Shown: positions 37,437 through 51,487 of the stretch, piece after piece
Layout of the letters: each line of letters begins with the position of its first letter
How positions within the stretch are numbered: position 1 is the stretch's first letter
NCBI GenBank assembly: GCA_018907035.1
Contig: JACCIC010000049.1
Span: forward strand, 1,323,501 to 1,387,500
Direction: 5' to 3'
DNA length: 64,000 nucleotides
Source of the DNA: Sycobia sp. Sy_11
Lineage: Eukaryota > Arthropoda > Insecta > Hymenoptera > Epichrysomallidae
Translations under genes and position numbers: made by a program
Notes under the pieces: generated by a model
Told to the model about the DNA's origin: nothing
Databases searched by the model: none
What the model saw: the letters and a program-made list of their open reading frames with translations, nothing else

Positions 37437-37490
<54 letters not shown>
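37409..37490. repeat. (CA)n microsatellite, 82 bp
   Basis: CA with three CG interruptions in its first third, then about 50 bp of pure CA, inside a GC island. Confidence 0.97.
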
Positions 37491-37495
<5 letters not shown>

Positions 37496-37639
37496 ACCAC
37501 TCTCGCTCTTGTTCTTTGCACCGAGTGCGCGGTGGAGCGCGCACACGCCCCATGGCATATAGAGACGCGTACGTCGACTTTCGCTCTTTTTGCCCTAAAA
37601 GGGTGGGTGGAACTTGTTGACGAACTCGAAGAGACGCGC

Positions 37640-39720
37640 ATCGACGTTGTATATGGGAATTAGCTATATGTAGTCAGGCCTCCGCTATACGTTAGAATTT
37701 GACCGAATCCCCGATTTTATTAACCTGATTCGACGCCCGTGTTGGGAGATCGATTTTTTATCGCTCACGAGACTCTCTTCGCCGCTATGCTCGCACGAAT
37801 AATCTCGCGAGCCGTAAAAATGTCAACTGCTCCGTAGTGTCGAGCGTAATCGTAACGCGCTGGCTCGCACGCGCCAGCGTAAAATCGAAAACGGTAAAGT
37901 TTATTTTTATCTTCTGGTACAGCTATCTTGGAACGTTGCGCTCGATAGTCCGTATCAGGGCCGCTTAGTTGCGACGTGAAATCGACCGAGCGACGGGATT
38001 AGTCTTGGCGCGTTCGATTACCGTTATGGTAACGAGGAAAATTTTTGCAGTGGTGTCCTTTAGGATCTATAGACGCGTTAGTCGTTCATCTAGTCGGTGT
38101 GAACGACAATGACACAGGAACAGTGAAGAAAATTTCATTAGACAGTTATCACCTTGTTGGTACTTCGGATATAGTAGAGACTATCGAGAGCTATTATCAT
38201 GCGGGCATAGGTAATTGATGTTTCGAGTGTATGAAGCGCGCCACGAGACTCGTAGCCAAGGATCTGAATTGGATTGTCAAAAAAGAACGTTGGTCTAGAG
38301 GTTTTTAAAAGGCCGATTACCAACGTAGCTAATAATTCGTCAAAGCTCTCGTTACAGAAAACGGAGCTTAGGCTTAAGAAAATGAAGTCGGCACTAACCA
38401 GCGATCTAAAAAGTCGGGAAAATCACAGTTGTACATATACACAGGTCTGGGAACTGATACTAAAACTGATACTGAAGTGCAATTTTTTAGTACGTTGACT
38501 TCGGCCACGACGTCCTTGTGTCCACGATTCGATCATTTTTCCGTGTATGCGCGTACAAGCGTCCCAGTTCGTGGCTATTATTTTCTAGATATTGCTATAT
38601 AATCCGTTCATTCTTTTGAACGATATATCAAAGTAAAGTAACTGGACATACTTAAGTAAATCATTTCTCTACGATCTATTATATGGCATATGTCGTTGTC
38701 ATCGCCGTATTCATTTTTTGTCTAATTTATTTATGAAAAAAACAAACATTTCATTTGAAACACTAAAGTAGGCTAAATAATCTCGACAAAGATTGGAAAA
38801 GCCTTTAATCAAAAATGACCCTTAAACGTGAGACTTGGATTAAACATCGAAACGCTTGGCTATTGTCTCCGAAGAAGTCTATTTTCGAGGAGCTAACAAA
38901 GTGCTTGCATTATCAGTTTCATATCAAAACTTTTTCTATAAACCGTCGTGAAACGATAATGATCCGGACTCTTAAATATTGCTTTATCCATTGTCAGGAT
39001 ATTTGGACGAGTGCCACGAATCGCGCGAACCCGAAGAGATTGAATTATGATAGAAATTAAAAGATGTTTCTTACAGAGCTTGATGGATTTCCAATTATTC
39101 CCGGAGAAGAATGTTCCGTATAAAGTTCGAATATAGGACAGACCGTCCGAAGAATGGTATTGGCAGTTTTTGAGAGGCGAGATTTTACGATCGTTCACCG
39201 GGTGACATTACCAGTTCTCGACAAAGGTGGCTAACAATGATCGAAACGCAGTGTGTCAGTTTCACGAATGCGTAAAGAGAAAAAGTAATTTTTCCAACTT
39301 TAGCGAGGACCGAAAAACCTATTATAGAATTTCAAGTTCTTTATTTTCCCCTCGATCGCGACTAATAATCCTAGAGTTTTGCGCTTCAATTTTGGCGCAT
39401 CGGTTTCGCTCCTACGCCCTTACATGAGTAGCAAGTAAGAAAAAGAAGAAAAAAAAGAAATAAGAGCTTTGAACGAGTGCTGTGCAATAAATTAAAAAGA
39501 TTGCTTCGCAAGCAGTCGATTAATCCGTTATACGTATGGGAACATCGATAAACATTTGCCATTGCGCCCGTCGAAATTTCAAAGACCAACGATCGCTCTG
39601 ACGTATATAAGCATTGCAGTAGCATTGGATTAGCTAATCTAATCGATCGCGAGTTTCGTAGATAAGGACTGGACTATCGATCCATAACTGACTTCCTAAA
39701 CTACAAGATAGTGAATGAGC
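37640..39720. other. mixed unique sequence
   Basis: No gene is recognised. One exon-like segment is described separately (38051-38210). Confidence 0.45.
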
Positions 39721-39734
39721 TATCGAGAGACAGG

Positions 39735-39736
<2 letters not shown>

Positions 39737-39772
<36 letters not shown>
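39737..39772. repeat. (GA)n microsatellite
   Basis: 35 bp of GA running into a G7 run. Confidence 0.96.
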
Positions 39773-39777
<5 letters not shown>

Positions 39778-39927
39778 TGAGGGAGAGTGAGTATCAGAAT
39801 AAGAATTGGGTGCGAAATAAAGTCCAGCAAACTAGTTTGGCAGAGATTGTTTCTGGATAGATCGATTCATCGAAGCGAAACATTGGCATCTCTCTCCCAC
39901 GGACAGCTTTTTTATTCATGTATCGTC

Positions 39928-39930
<3 letters not shown>

Positions 39931-39988
<58 letters not shown>

Positions 39989-40042
39989 GCCGCTATCCTG
40001 GCATAGTTATACAGGGGGCTCATGCGTATGCGCGGCGAGCGA

Positions 40043-40092
<50 letters not shown>
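39931..40092. repeat. pair of (TA)n tracts
   Basis: TA runs at 39931-39981 and 40049-40092 flank 67 bp of unique, CpG-containing sequence. A 195-codon frame across them is largely a poly-Ile/Tyr reading. Confidence 0.97.
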
Positions 40093-40095
<3 letters not shown>

Positions 40096-41214
40096 AGAGC
40101 GTATAGTGAGAAAGTAACGCGTCGTGCATTTCAAGACCATAAGCTTTGTCTAGTTTTATTATTAGACACTCGGGCGCGTTCGCGTCATTTTAACATATAT
40201 AGTCCCGTGGAATCAATGGCAATCGAACGGAATGATATTTATGGATGTGAAAGTAATATTTTTACCTTAATATATGGGAACTCCCTCAAATTTTTTGATG
40301 GACGATGGCATTTGATTACTGTAGTGGCAGGGGGAGGGGGTATCGCAATTTTCACCAACGGACATGAATGGTAAAGTGTTTCTTCGGCAGAACGAACGAA
40401 AAATCGACATCTATGTTCTTATTTGTCAAATTTGTAGATAGTGAATATAAACATTTTCAGTCGAGCATCATTTAATTTTATAGGAAAGTTTCCAGTTGAC
40501 TAATAAAACAAATCTCTTCAATTGATCAAACAAATAATTGTATAATTGATAGATATGTAATAATTTAATTGAACAAATATTGGTTATTTCTTGTAATGTT
40601 CATTAAGTAAGTTTCATCATTGAAAAAAGTAATATTAAATTCATTCAATATTACTGATTGTTATATATTCTCTTAGAAGTAATTAGATTGAAAACGGGAC
40701 TAATTAAAATCAAATTATACAATGTGCATTCCAGTTTCGTCAATTGAAAACTGAATTAATTAAACTAAGAAAATTCATTGCGACGAACTGATAAATCACG
40801 ATTCAAAAAAATAGTGGTGCACGATATGTATGCACAATCCATGTTTTCTATATTCGTTATTTTTATATTTTTCTTTGGAAGTATCCAAGACTTCATTAGT
40901 AAACTTTTCCATCCCCCCCGTTTTTTGTCGGAAAAATTGATCTTAAGTTGCTTAGTAAAATTACATTATTTATCGATCATAGAAATCGTGGGTATTACGA
41001 TAAGCTATCTAAGAACATACAATAAAAATGTTTAATCAGGCCTTACGAATTGGAACGAGCTACCTCGTATGCAGATTTAAAGAACACACATTTGAGTAAA
41101 AACGTGTTTAGGGTATCAAGATGTATTTATTATACGAAATTTTTCTAATATCTCCAGTTGTCTGCCGGTTTTGTGGTGTTCTATGGTTTTTTCAAGATTT
41201 ATGAACGCCATTAA

Positions 41215-41216
<2 letters not shown>

Positions 41217-41279
<63 letters not shown>
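41217..41279. repeat. (TA)n microsatellite, 63 bp
   Basis: The longest pure TA run in the middle of the window. Confidence 0.97.
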
Positions 41280-41281
<2 letters not shown>

Positions 41282-42167
41282 GATATGTATTTCGAGAAAA
41301 TAAAACTGATTTGTGGAGGCAGAAATTATTGCATGAGCTACAATATCACATTAAAAATGCAGGGTACGGCAGAGTGAATATTTCAAGCGTTACGGATAGC
41401 TAAAGTGTGTTCGGAAAATATCCAATACCTATCTTGAAAGTGTAATCTCAAAGTCCCGCTCCGACATTAGATTTTAATAAGATTCTCGAATATTATACGC
41501 GTCATTGAAACCGATAAAAAAATTACGAAAAAAAATTCGTGGGTTAAGTTATTAAGTCATTAGGTTATTGAACTTAATTGAAGATTACCTAAATACTTGG
41601 GATACTCTTTCTGTGATACGAAATTTCTATATTGTGTATAGAGCAAAATTTTTTACTAGGTTCTAGCGAATATTTATCCGAACATAGTACCCTTTTAAGC
41701 GCATGATTGGATTGAGCATTCGTTTTCGATGGGTTCTCGCAATAGTTTCAGTACCGAACGTGAACAAATAAAGTGATACGGATTAGACATGGATTAGCGA
41801 GAAGAAGGTACTATCAATTGTCTGAACTTTTTTAATGTACAAACGAAATCAAATATGTTTTATTAGAATGTTATCAAATGGGGAAACGATGTTTATAATA
41901 AATATTAGATAACTTTTGGATAAAATGTAAAGCAACAATTTATCCATTGTAATAGCAACAATTTATTGGTCATTAAAAATTGAGTGATAAAGCAGTGTAT
42001 TATATACTAATTCTAACGAATTCTTTGTTTTAAATATACATTGCGCTCTGTAAAGAAATTTCGAGTAAGTATGGAATATACTACTACTTTAACTCATTGG
42101 CAATAGTATAATTATTACTTTTATTTTTATTAGTTTATAATTAAAAGTACTCATATTTTTTATTCTG

Positions 42168-42193
42168 CGAGGGTAATCATAAACAAGGACAGT
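42168..42193 (+). repeat. 26-nt dispersed motif, copy 1
   Basis: It begins CGAGGGTAATCATAAAC and ends GGACAGT. It matches the copy at 51663-51688 at 22 of 26 positions, all four differences being transitions. It may be the end of an old transposon. Confidence 0.4.
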
Positions 42194-42454
42194 TTTTACT
42201 CTATTATTTTATAGAGACTGTACGGCTCATAATAATATTTGTGAGTTGACTTATTTAAGTTCCTTCCAACCGTAGTTTAAGTAAAATATCTCAAAAATCT
42301 TTACCGAAAATAAAATTTAGATCTGGCAATAAATCTTTCCTACATCTTGGTCCCTCTAATGACAATCAATTTTATCTATTCGCGTGCATCTCGGTATCCT
42401 AATTTACATATATTGCAACGCGTACCATAGCATTTCTGTTATATCTCTGCATTT

Positions 42455-42458
<4 letters not shown>

Positions 42459-42499
<41 letters not shown>
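42459..42499. repeat. (AT)n microsatellite
   Basis: 41 bp of AT followed by ACACACA. Confidence 0.96.
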
Positions 42500-42506
<7 letters not shown>

Positions 42507-42839
42507 CTAATATACATTTCTATATTCTAATATTTCCGCGAAAGCTTCCTACTCGGCACGAATTTCATCCAAGCACTCATATGTAATCTCCCCCGCGGAT
42601 ACCGACGCAAAAAAGAAAATACGGGCCAAAAGCAGAATAAGAGACGGAGACGCGCGCGCTCGCCCAGAAATCCTTTTCGCGGGGGAAAAATTCCCTTAAC
42701 CTACTTTCCGCCTGCCGAATTCCCCCCCCCCCCTCATATATACTACATCCGAGTCAGTTTAAATTCAGTACTCTTTCCTTCTATCTTTCTCGCGCACTCT
42801 CTGCTGCACAACATTATCAAAGCGTATGCAAACATATAG

Positions 42840-42841
<2 letters not shown>

Positions 42842-42922
<81 letters not shown>
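42842..42922. repeat. (CA)n-(TA)n compound microsatellite
   Basis: CA with one phase break (AACA near 42870) to 42889, then TA to 42922. Confidence 0.97.
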
Positions 42923-42924
<2 letters not shown>

Positions 42925-42960
42925 GCGTGCATATAACCATAATCATACATATGATACAGA

Positions 42961-42963
<3 letters not shown>

Positions 42964-43004
<41 letters not shown>
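42964..43004. repeat. (TA)n microsatellite
   Basis: 41 bp of TA, 41 bp after the previous tract. Confidence 0.96.
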
Positions 43005-43008
<4 letters not shown>

Positions 43009-43049
43009 AAAGGACACACAGCGTGCAATTCTAAAATCTCGAGAGACAA

Positions 43050-43430
43050 CGGCAATTTATGGGCGAGCGCAGCTCGCTCTCGCTTTCTCAATGTGCACTT
43101 TCTATATACATACACTGTACAGATCTATAAGTTCGCCCGCCGACCGAGGGGCTCTCGCGACACATAGACGGACGCCCCTCCCCCCTTCCCCATTCCACCC
43201 GCCGCCCGCGCCTCCTCTGCGATTATGCAACGTAATCGCTGCGCGAGCCCGCGTCTCGGAGTAAGAGAAAGATATACGATCGCTGGGAATATCTTCGGGC
43301 GGTCCCACGCGGCATATAGCCGATAAGGAGCGCGCGTGCCATCGGGTGGTCCTTTGTGCGCGGCGGCCGATGCATTATATAGACGTACATACGTACACAT
43401 GCATATAGAAGTCGTCCGAGCAAAGTTTAA
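43050..43430. other. CpG-rich island
   Basis: GC-rich with CCCCTCCCCCC and CGCGCG runs. Three short overlapping minus frames, none recognised. Confidence 0.5.
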
Positions 43431-43432
43431 GC

Positions 43433-43436
<4 letters not shown>

Positions 43437-43519
<83 letters not shown>
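43437..43519. repeat. (TA)n-(GA)n compound microsatellite
   Basis: TA to 43475, then GA with one interruption to 43519. Confidence 0.97.
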
Positions 43520-43522
<3 letters not shown>

Positions 43523-44067
43523 AAGGGCGCCCCGCAAGCGGAAATTGCCTTCCCTCATCTTCTCTCGTCCCTTCCTCATAGCAAGTGATTTTTATAGCTC
43601 GGAAAATCTACGTAATATACAGAGAGGCTGATAGCCTTTGAGTTTTTCTATATATATATTTATATTTTCAATATTTCAATATAGCTGAGTAGATTTTTTC
43701 GGGAAGGGTGGTGCGAGATACAGAGAGCCAGGGTAATCCATCAGCGCTCTCTCCGCGAGCCGCTTAGAATACACAGCGACGATATATATATATATATATA
43801 TAGAGCCATATTGTGTTGACGAAAATTTTGAATTATATATACGACCCTGATGACGCGCAGTGGGCGAACAGGATCCCGAAGATTGGCAGTAGGGGGAGGG
43901 GCTGCAAATGATGGGGCAATACAAAGCTTTAAATAATTCTGTACATACAGATGATGAGCTGCTCCCGAATTGATATTATCATATCAAAAATCGATTAGCA
44001 CGATCAAAAAAGATTTCTTTTTCTTTACATAGGATTGAACAGTCGATCGGTAGGTGAACTGTTTTAC

Positions 44068-44181
<114 letters not shown>

Positions 44182-44189
44182 GATTATAA

Positions 44190-47180
44190 CGGATCTGCAG
44201 GTAAAATTGTTGGATCACTATGAAGCGTTTACTTTATACAACGTTTCCACGCTTCCAACATAAAAGGTGTGCAATCATGTTTCATATATGAATTACACGT
44301 TAAATTTCAGGTTTCTTTGCACGCTACACCGGCAAGTATACCACTATAGCATGTATACAATATATGAAAGTTTATATATATATATATAAGATCCATTATT
44401 GCTTTTTTTGCGTCAATACCGCATAGATCGTGGAAATTACCACAGAGGGAGAGTCGATTAGAAACCATTGTTTGCACGAAAAATTATCGCGCGGCCCGTG
44501 GCTCAAGGAGCTCCTCTTCGCGTGTAACTAACTTTCTAACACGTTCCATCAGATGGCTATTGGTAAATGAATTCGAGACTTCCCCCCCTCTTCCAACCAT
44601 CCCCATGTCTGAGACGAAGTAAAGAATCTCGCCTGGATCGATTATAGTTCTACCACATATAATATACATATATATGTCGATAAATAAATGAGATGCACGA
44701 CTACGTATCAAACACACACACGCACACATATATAGTTTTACTGTCCTTATTTGAGTTAAGTCTTTGGCTCGACAGAAATTAAATTCCGATACCGGTTGAC
44801 TATATCATCCAAAGTTGTAAAATTTAATTCCCAAACTATTATTCAAATTTGAAAATAGAACACAGATTTATCAACAACAAGTCATTCTCTAATTTCTATG
44901 GCTTCGATCGAGGAATTGAGAATTTAAAGGGAAAAGAAAGTGAGAGTTCAACGAATAAAAATTTCTTAGGTAATTGCATTTGAGATTACAAATTGATAAT
45001 TGAGCTGTGCGCGTGTGGGAATTTCACATTCTATAGGTTAGCCCGTACTATCAATATGTAAAATATGGATTAAGCAACAATGCTGTAATTTTGTACGGAT
45101 TATATTATATTTTGTACGAGTACGAAATGAACCAAGTGTGACCAAGTTCAAATCAATGTTAATCGTACTAAAAGTCAAGTTTACTATTTCTAATGATTCG
45201 ATGGATTCTGTAATTTTCATCGAAATTCATTGATTCAGTTTTTGGGGAAAAGGCGTTTTCGGCGATAATGCGAAGTAAAGAATTTATTAAAAGATTCCTC
45301 AAATTTGAAAAACTGCCTAATACCGCCAAGATAGAGCTTCTATACCGAATGTTTGACGCAGTCTCGGGACAAGGACTTCCGTTACCAATTCAAGCTTCGA
45401 ATCTTCCTCCTTTGTTACTTAAATTTCATGCTTAATATAAAATTTAATTAATTAAAATATATTATCATATGAAAAAAAATCGTTCTAATCACCTGTATAT
45501 AAAGCGTTCATTTACCGATAAATCGTCAGCTGATATACTTTCACAACCACTAACTGCACAGCTAGCATCATAAGAACTTTTATTGCATTTTGCAAACTGT
45601 GCAACTTACATAATAATTATTTATAATCAAGAGTAAATCAATGATATTAATACTGCTACACTTTAAGTTACTTTAAAAATCTGACCACCATGGGCTATAT
45701 TAATGATTTATTTTTCATTAATTAATGAGTATCTTCGAATTTCGAGCTTCGACCATTCATATGTATAATGTGGACCATATCGCTTGTTTAAACTCTGTCT
45801 TTATATAAATGAAGTATTTCAGTAGTACCATTTAATAGTTTTGTATAGCATCAGCATACAATGATGCAACTATACGTCTAAGAAAAATTGTTTTGAATTC
45901 ATTAACTTTATTTTTCAATTTACTTTATATAAAAGCAATCTTTCTGAATATATTGCCGGAATTAGATAATTAGAAATAATTTGTGATTAATGCATTTATT
46001 TAAATATAATGCAACTGGTGAAGGTATACGCCTGAAAATTAATTGAACTTCAACTGCAGTAGAAACGTCCGTACGTACTTTTAATTTTTTCTTTTTGTTT
46101 CGTTTTAATTAATTGTTTTTTGATAAGAATTTGTAAAATAAAAGATGATAGATCTAAGATTTAATATTTCTTAACTAAAAATTAATTAAGGTCTTGTACT
46201 TATTTTTCTGTTTATTCAATCTATATACATATATTATAAAATATTCTACAGTTTAGTGCAAAAGAAACTTCTTTATGAATATTAAATTGCATTTGCATTT
46301 AATGACTATATTAATTCCAGATTATGCGATTGATTTAACAAAGCTTCGTTTAAATAATTTAAATCGCAATTTTTCAGTGACAATGAACCAACGGTTTAAA
46401 GCAGAGTCGTGTGCTTCTTGCAATCCACGTATATATTTTTATAACATCGTAAGAACATAACTGAGGACCATTTGAACCTTAGGCTCAGCTACTGATGGAA
46501 TCGAATACTTGCAACATCAAGACTGATGGTAAAAAAAGTTACATTGAAAACTAAAACCGGCATTTGGGTCGATCTCTATTTTGGTCCTGAAGTTTCCCTT
46601 TAACGATTTCAGGATGAAAATGTCTCTCTGTATCGGTATTTTATCAAAATGGTATTACATATGAAATAAAACGTACTACTTTCATGATAATTTTTTGGTG
46701 ATAAAATTATTCTCACAGTGACTCGAATCAATCGATCAGTTAACTTTTTCATATCATAAGCGAGAAAATGCAGAACTCGCATTTTTGATTTGACATTTAA
46801 CAACAGCAATGAATTATATGAAACGTTTGAATGCTCCTTTGAATATTTTTATCATATGCAATCAACACAATAAAAAATTGAACAACATCTTATGTACCAC
46901 CCCAGAACTGTAGTTTCTTCAAAGCGCTTACCAATAGCGATTATTTGTTATTAATAATTACTAAGCCTTTTGCTTTTCTTCAAAATTATTTTATCTTAAA
47001 TTTCCTGTACTCGAAGCTTGCCAGAATAATAATATTCAAACCGATACGAACGCTGCAGATATTAATAGTACATTATGTAAACGAAATTTTCTTTCTAAAT
47101 TTACAACGGCAAAGATAATCGATAGGACAATTACGCGAAACACGCCGCAACATTTCTACTATTAATCTCGTACGTATAAA
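44190..47180. other. AT-rich desert
   Basis: 3 kb of AT-rich unique sequence. The longest frame is 81 codons (44484-44729, minus) and is not recognised. Confidence 0.6.
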
Positions 47181-47189
47181 ACCATCGTC

Positions 47190-47690
47190 GAGTCGTTATG
47201 CTCGCGATGGCCGTATAGTTAAAGCGCAGGCGATTATTTTAGCAGGCAAATATAAACACCCGAGCGCGGGGACGATACGATCGATCCTTTCGAAAAATCT
47301 TTGACGGGACTCATCGCCATCTCCTCCTCCTCCTCCTCCTCCTCCTCCTCCTATCCGTGGATTTACACTCGCCCTCGCCGCCCCCCTCTCTCGCTGTCGC
47401 TCTCGCTCTCTCTCTCTCTCTCTCTCTCGCTCTTCCTCGTGCCTTCCCTCTGTGGCCGAGCAATTACGCAATAAACTCTCCGGTTTTACGAGATCGTTTG
47501 CACCTACGGTATAACAATTACGATGGCTCGCGGGGGAGGGGGGGATCTTCGGCGAGGCCCTGGAATGGAACTAATGCGATGTCGATAGATGTATAGATAT
47601 ATGCAGTATAAAGTATATATAACGTTTATACGCCGCGGGAGAAAGAGCGGGTTTTCTTTAATGGAACGATCGACTTCGCGAAAGTCCATA

Positions 47691-47723
<33 letters not shown>

Positions 47724-47780
47724 ATCTCTATCGCCGCGGATATTACTGTAACGATCGGTGTATATAACGCCGTTCCTACG
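47190..47780. other. CpG-rich, repeat-rich island
   Basis: GC-rich with CTC and CT repeats. Its frames are mostly repeat readings. Confidence 0.5.
47321..47352. repeat. (CTC)n microsatellite
   Basis: About ten CTC units in a GC island. Confidence 0.95.
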
Positions 47781-47930
47781 TTCGTCCGTCCCGCGAGTCA
47801 TTTTTTTTTTCGTTTCGTTTTGTTTTGTTTTTTTTTTTTGGTTTATATTATAATTGGATGTTTCTCGCGCGGCGCAAAAGTGTAATACCACCGAGAGTAG
47901 AGTTATCATGAGAGAGCGAGGGCGCAGTCG

Positions 47931-47933
<3 letters not shown>

Positions 47934-47979
<46 letters not shown>
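47934..47979. repeat. (CT)n microsatellite, 46 bp
   Basis: Pure CT. Shorter CT runs lie at 47405-47429 and 47692-47713. Confidence 0.96.
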
Positions 47980-47981
<2 letters not shown>

Positions 47982-47984
47982 ATT

Positions 47985-49540
47985 TATACATCGCGATAGC
48001 AGGTAAGACGGACTTTCATGGGCTCGACTCGAGATCTCGCCTGGTTTCGCCGATTCGGGAAAGGAGCGGCGTTATCGATATATCCATACGTATACAACGA
48101 TGACATCTGAACCTTTCGCGCAGGACACTTATCTGTGTATATAAAATTAATGTGAAATATTATATGTTTAACCGAGCGCGGTGGCGTTTCGAAACAAAGG
48201 ATAGAATTTTTCTATCGTGGATTAGCACGCAGAATTTGTTGCTTTTTCAAGAATTAAATGAAAAATCTCCCAATTCGTCGACTCGTGGCACTAATCTCGC
48301 GTTTAAGGTTCACGGAGATTTTTACTTGTCTGCATAGGTAACTAAATATTTCTAGATCAGTATACGTTTAGTAGCATAAAACTATATTCGAACTGATTAG
48401 TTCAGAGGAAAATTTAGATTTACATCGTGCTTTTCGGACGATTCTCTGATGAAATATTTTATGGATTATTTTTTTTTGTTTTAATTGACAATTTTTTCTT
48501 CTAATAAATGTCTAAGATATTGTAATTAATATATTTACTTATAAATGAATTTTGATTCTTACGTATAATGTACGTGCTCTAGGTGAAAGTGGTTTGGCGA
48601 ACCGACCATTAAATGCTCTCCTTGTTAGCAAATACCGATAATTTCCTACAGTTGTCGATTTCTTTAGTTAGCGTTTTCCGATCAATTTTTTCTTTCGTTT
48701 CTTTTTTTTCCCCCTTTATTTTTTCATCCGGAGGACGAAACGATAATGCCGACGCGAAATTCGCGTTCGGCGAGTTAGCGTACGCGCTGCCGTAATGATT
48801 GTGCGACTTTTTTTTTTTAATTTTACGCCGACGTTATTGACGAGTTCAAAAGTTCTCGGATTTTTATTACGGCCAATGCCGGACTATCGTTTATGCATCG
48901 CGTTCAACGAAATCCGCAGAACTCTTGTAGATTTCACATCGATGCCGTTTTTACCAAAGCCGTATAACGAAGCCGCGAAATTGAAATATTTAATGAATAA
49001 AGCGGGAAAAAATGCATAAATTAATCTCTATAACATCTGACATGTGAAGGGGCTTGTGGAAGAATTTGCAAAGCTTTTTCCCATACTCAGAATACTCCTT
49101 TTCAATTTATATATATGCGCTCGAGACTCTTGGGGCGTTCGACCAAGTGCGGCTTTTATTCAGATACCTATGCGCCTGTAAAGCAAACGAAGAGGATGAA
49201 GAGAAAAAAAAGACGAAAATCAGCTGCTTTCTCACGTTATGTCTCTTCGGGATATCGGCAAATATATATATATATATATCGGATTGGAAAATCGTACGTA
49301 TTCGCCGAATGTAACTGCGTTCTCAATAGAAGTAACATTGCGCGTACGTCGGGGAACACGAGATAACTCCCACGTGAAATTAGCGAATACGATACGATCG
49401 TACGTAAATGGGGGATCATAATGGTCCTCTGAGCGCCTACTGCTAATAGGGGCGTAATTAATTTATCCGTAAAATTCAGTAGTCATGGCGGTGGTTGTTT
49501 ATTGCATATTCTAATATATACATAGAGCGAGTAGGCACCG
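47985..49540. other. mixed unique sequence, nothing recognised
   Basis: Short frames only, the longest being 86 codons (49054-49314, plus), all without recognisable motifs. Confidence 0.45.
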
Positions 49541-49792
49541 GCAGTCCTCGGGTAAAAAGAGCGTTAAGAAAGGGGCTCATGCATTCCTACGAAGGAAATA
49601 ATTTTCTCGTCAACGACTAGGCGTAGAATAGCTTTTGTGCAAATCTCAAATTTCGCTGTCTCTCCCTCTCTCCCTCCCTCCCTCCCTCTCTCTCTCTCTC
49701 TATCTCGGCTAATACATATACATATACATAAATATATGCACATCCATTTATTCATCCTGAACGGTACGGATCCCTCTTTCTCTATTTCTCTC

Positions 49793-49795
<3 letters not shown>

Positions 49796-49829
<34 letters not shown>
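49796..49829. repeat. (CT)n microsatellite
   Basis: 34 bp of CT. A related CT/CCT run lies at 49660-49702. Confidence 0.96.
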
Positions 49830-49831
<2 letters not shown>

Positions 49832-49849
49832 CGCCGTGTGCATTATTAC

Positions 49850-50440
49850 ATCAGGCCGAGCGATCAGGCGCGTCCGCGCCCGGCTCGCTTATAGACAGTG
49901 CGCGCTCATTATACCTGTTTGGCATGCCCTCGCTCGGCCCGTGGGACGGGGGGGGCGGCGGAGGGGGAGGGCAAAGGAAAGCGCGCCACATTAGCGCTCG
50001 TTTCGTAACACTTGCACGGAGAAAGAGCGTGGTATTATACCTACTCCGCTCCCCCCCCCCCTCGGGGGACGGAGGGCAAAAAACGCCCCCTCCGGGATAG
50101 ATAGACCAGAGACGGGGGAAAACGAGAGACGGAGCGAAGGAGAGCTCATTGTCAGAGCTCGATATCCCATTGTGCTCTCGGTCGGTGCCCCGTACCGATC
50201 GAAAAGTGAGAGTCTCTCGCCGTGCCCTTCCCACACCGCGGAGGGGTGGCGGCGGGGGGGGGGGCGGAGGGATGAGCGAATCCGCACCAGGGCGCGCGAG
50301 CAGGTGGTGCGCCTGTTGGGGGAAACGCGGAAGCGAGCCGGCGACGCATTGGCGAAGGCTCGGTCGAGGCGCGCGTTACTGGAACGGGACGGCGGCGCGT
50401 AGCGCGATGAGCGCCCGGTTGGGATCGCTCTAGCGCGGAG
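49850..50440. other. CpG-rich island with long G and C runs
   Basis: One of the most GC-rich blocks, with a C11 run near 50050, a G10 run near 50255 and a G7 run near 49950. Up to 127-codon frames on either strand are low-complexity. Confidence 0.6.
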
Positions 50441-51487
50441 AGTTCTCAGATTGTCTCTTGTATTTTGTAGATCGATGAAATTAGTCCAAGTTGGGATTGA
50501 CTGGGGTTATTTTTCTATCGATTCATTTTCTTTTCCATAGCGTCAAGAATTCCTATAATAATATACCTGCCATTCATTTACGTGAGCAAATTTTTTTTTT
50601 TATACTTTGTTACTTTTAGGTTTTTAGCTTAGTTCGTGGATATTTGGTATCAGTTCTTAGTTATGTCAAGGAGAGCAGTGCATTCAAAAATCATTTCTCG
50701 ATTATTGAAAAGAAAACAAAAGGAGGAACTGCTAAAAATATCAATAGCTGGTATATTTAGCAAATACGGTAAAACTCAGCTTTTTGATATTTATTTACAA
50801 AAGCATTGATAAATCTTTTATTTATTTACTACAGAAGTCAAAAATTTTTACTCTATATCGAAAAATTCTGTATACGTTTATTTCAATACCAATAACTCCT
50901 TTAATTCTTAGATAATGATAATCAACGTAACTTTTCGATTAATAATCATAACAATGCAATTTGATTAGTGCAAAACATATGCTACAGAAAAGTTTATTAA
51001 GGCAAGATCTATTGAACGCTATGTTCATATAAGAAAACAAAAAGAATAGAAAATATTAAAAACAATGGAAAAATGAGCAATCAACGAAGAAAATTTTATC
51101 TGAACAAATTTCATATAAAAATCAATAGAAGGAAGATCGATTGACACGCAAAAGGTAAGGTATTGATTTTTTTTATTACATTTATCGAGCTGAAAGCAAT
51201 TGGTTCTCCGGTACCTGCAGACTTCCCTTGCGAGTGCATCTAGCACAGTAGCAGCATGGAGATTCGATCCATCGTCGGTGAAAGAATATTTTCGCCGATA
51301 ATGGTTTAAATTCATTTGATTTGTATTCCTGATAGATACTTAAAATTAACTTTCGACGCTATCGAATTAATCGTTATTAATGTATAATTAATAGAACGTT
51401 TATTGTAGTTATGTCCATTGCTTGAAATAAGCTAATAATTATTTTTATTGGTCTTGCAGTCCTATTTATGTCTGTTTCCCATTTATG

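Larger units (their letters stand above)
36990..37640. other. CpG-rich island
   Basis: Contains the GAA and CA microsatellites. An ATG in good context (AACAACAATGGCGGC, 37331-37345) opens a frame that soon runs into the CA tract, so it is not called as a gene. Confidence 0.55.
40380..42450. other. AT-rich desert
   Basis: No credible frame. It contains the 63-bp TA tract and the first copy of the 26-nt motif. Confidence 0.55.

Noticed and set aside
39787..40374. 195-codon plus-strand frame, the longest in the window
   Set aside because: It spans two (TA)n tracts and a (GA)n edge, so much of it is an Ile/Tyr reading. The unique parts show no domain.
43846..43875. CTGATGA followed by GCGAACA, resembling a hammerhead ribozyme core
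   Set aside because: The required GAAA segment and flanking stems are missing. Other CTGATGA sites (32029, 48447, and 27207 on the minus strand) also lack a core.
51025..51315. 96-codon minus-strand frame with a CAG/GTACCG donor-like site near 51215
   Set aside because: The plausible part is only about 33 codons and the donor is weak. The rest becomes AT-rich, hydrophobic reading.
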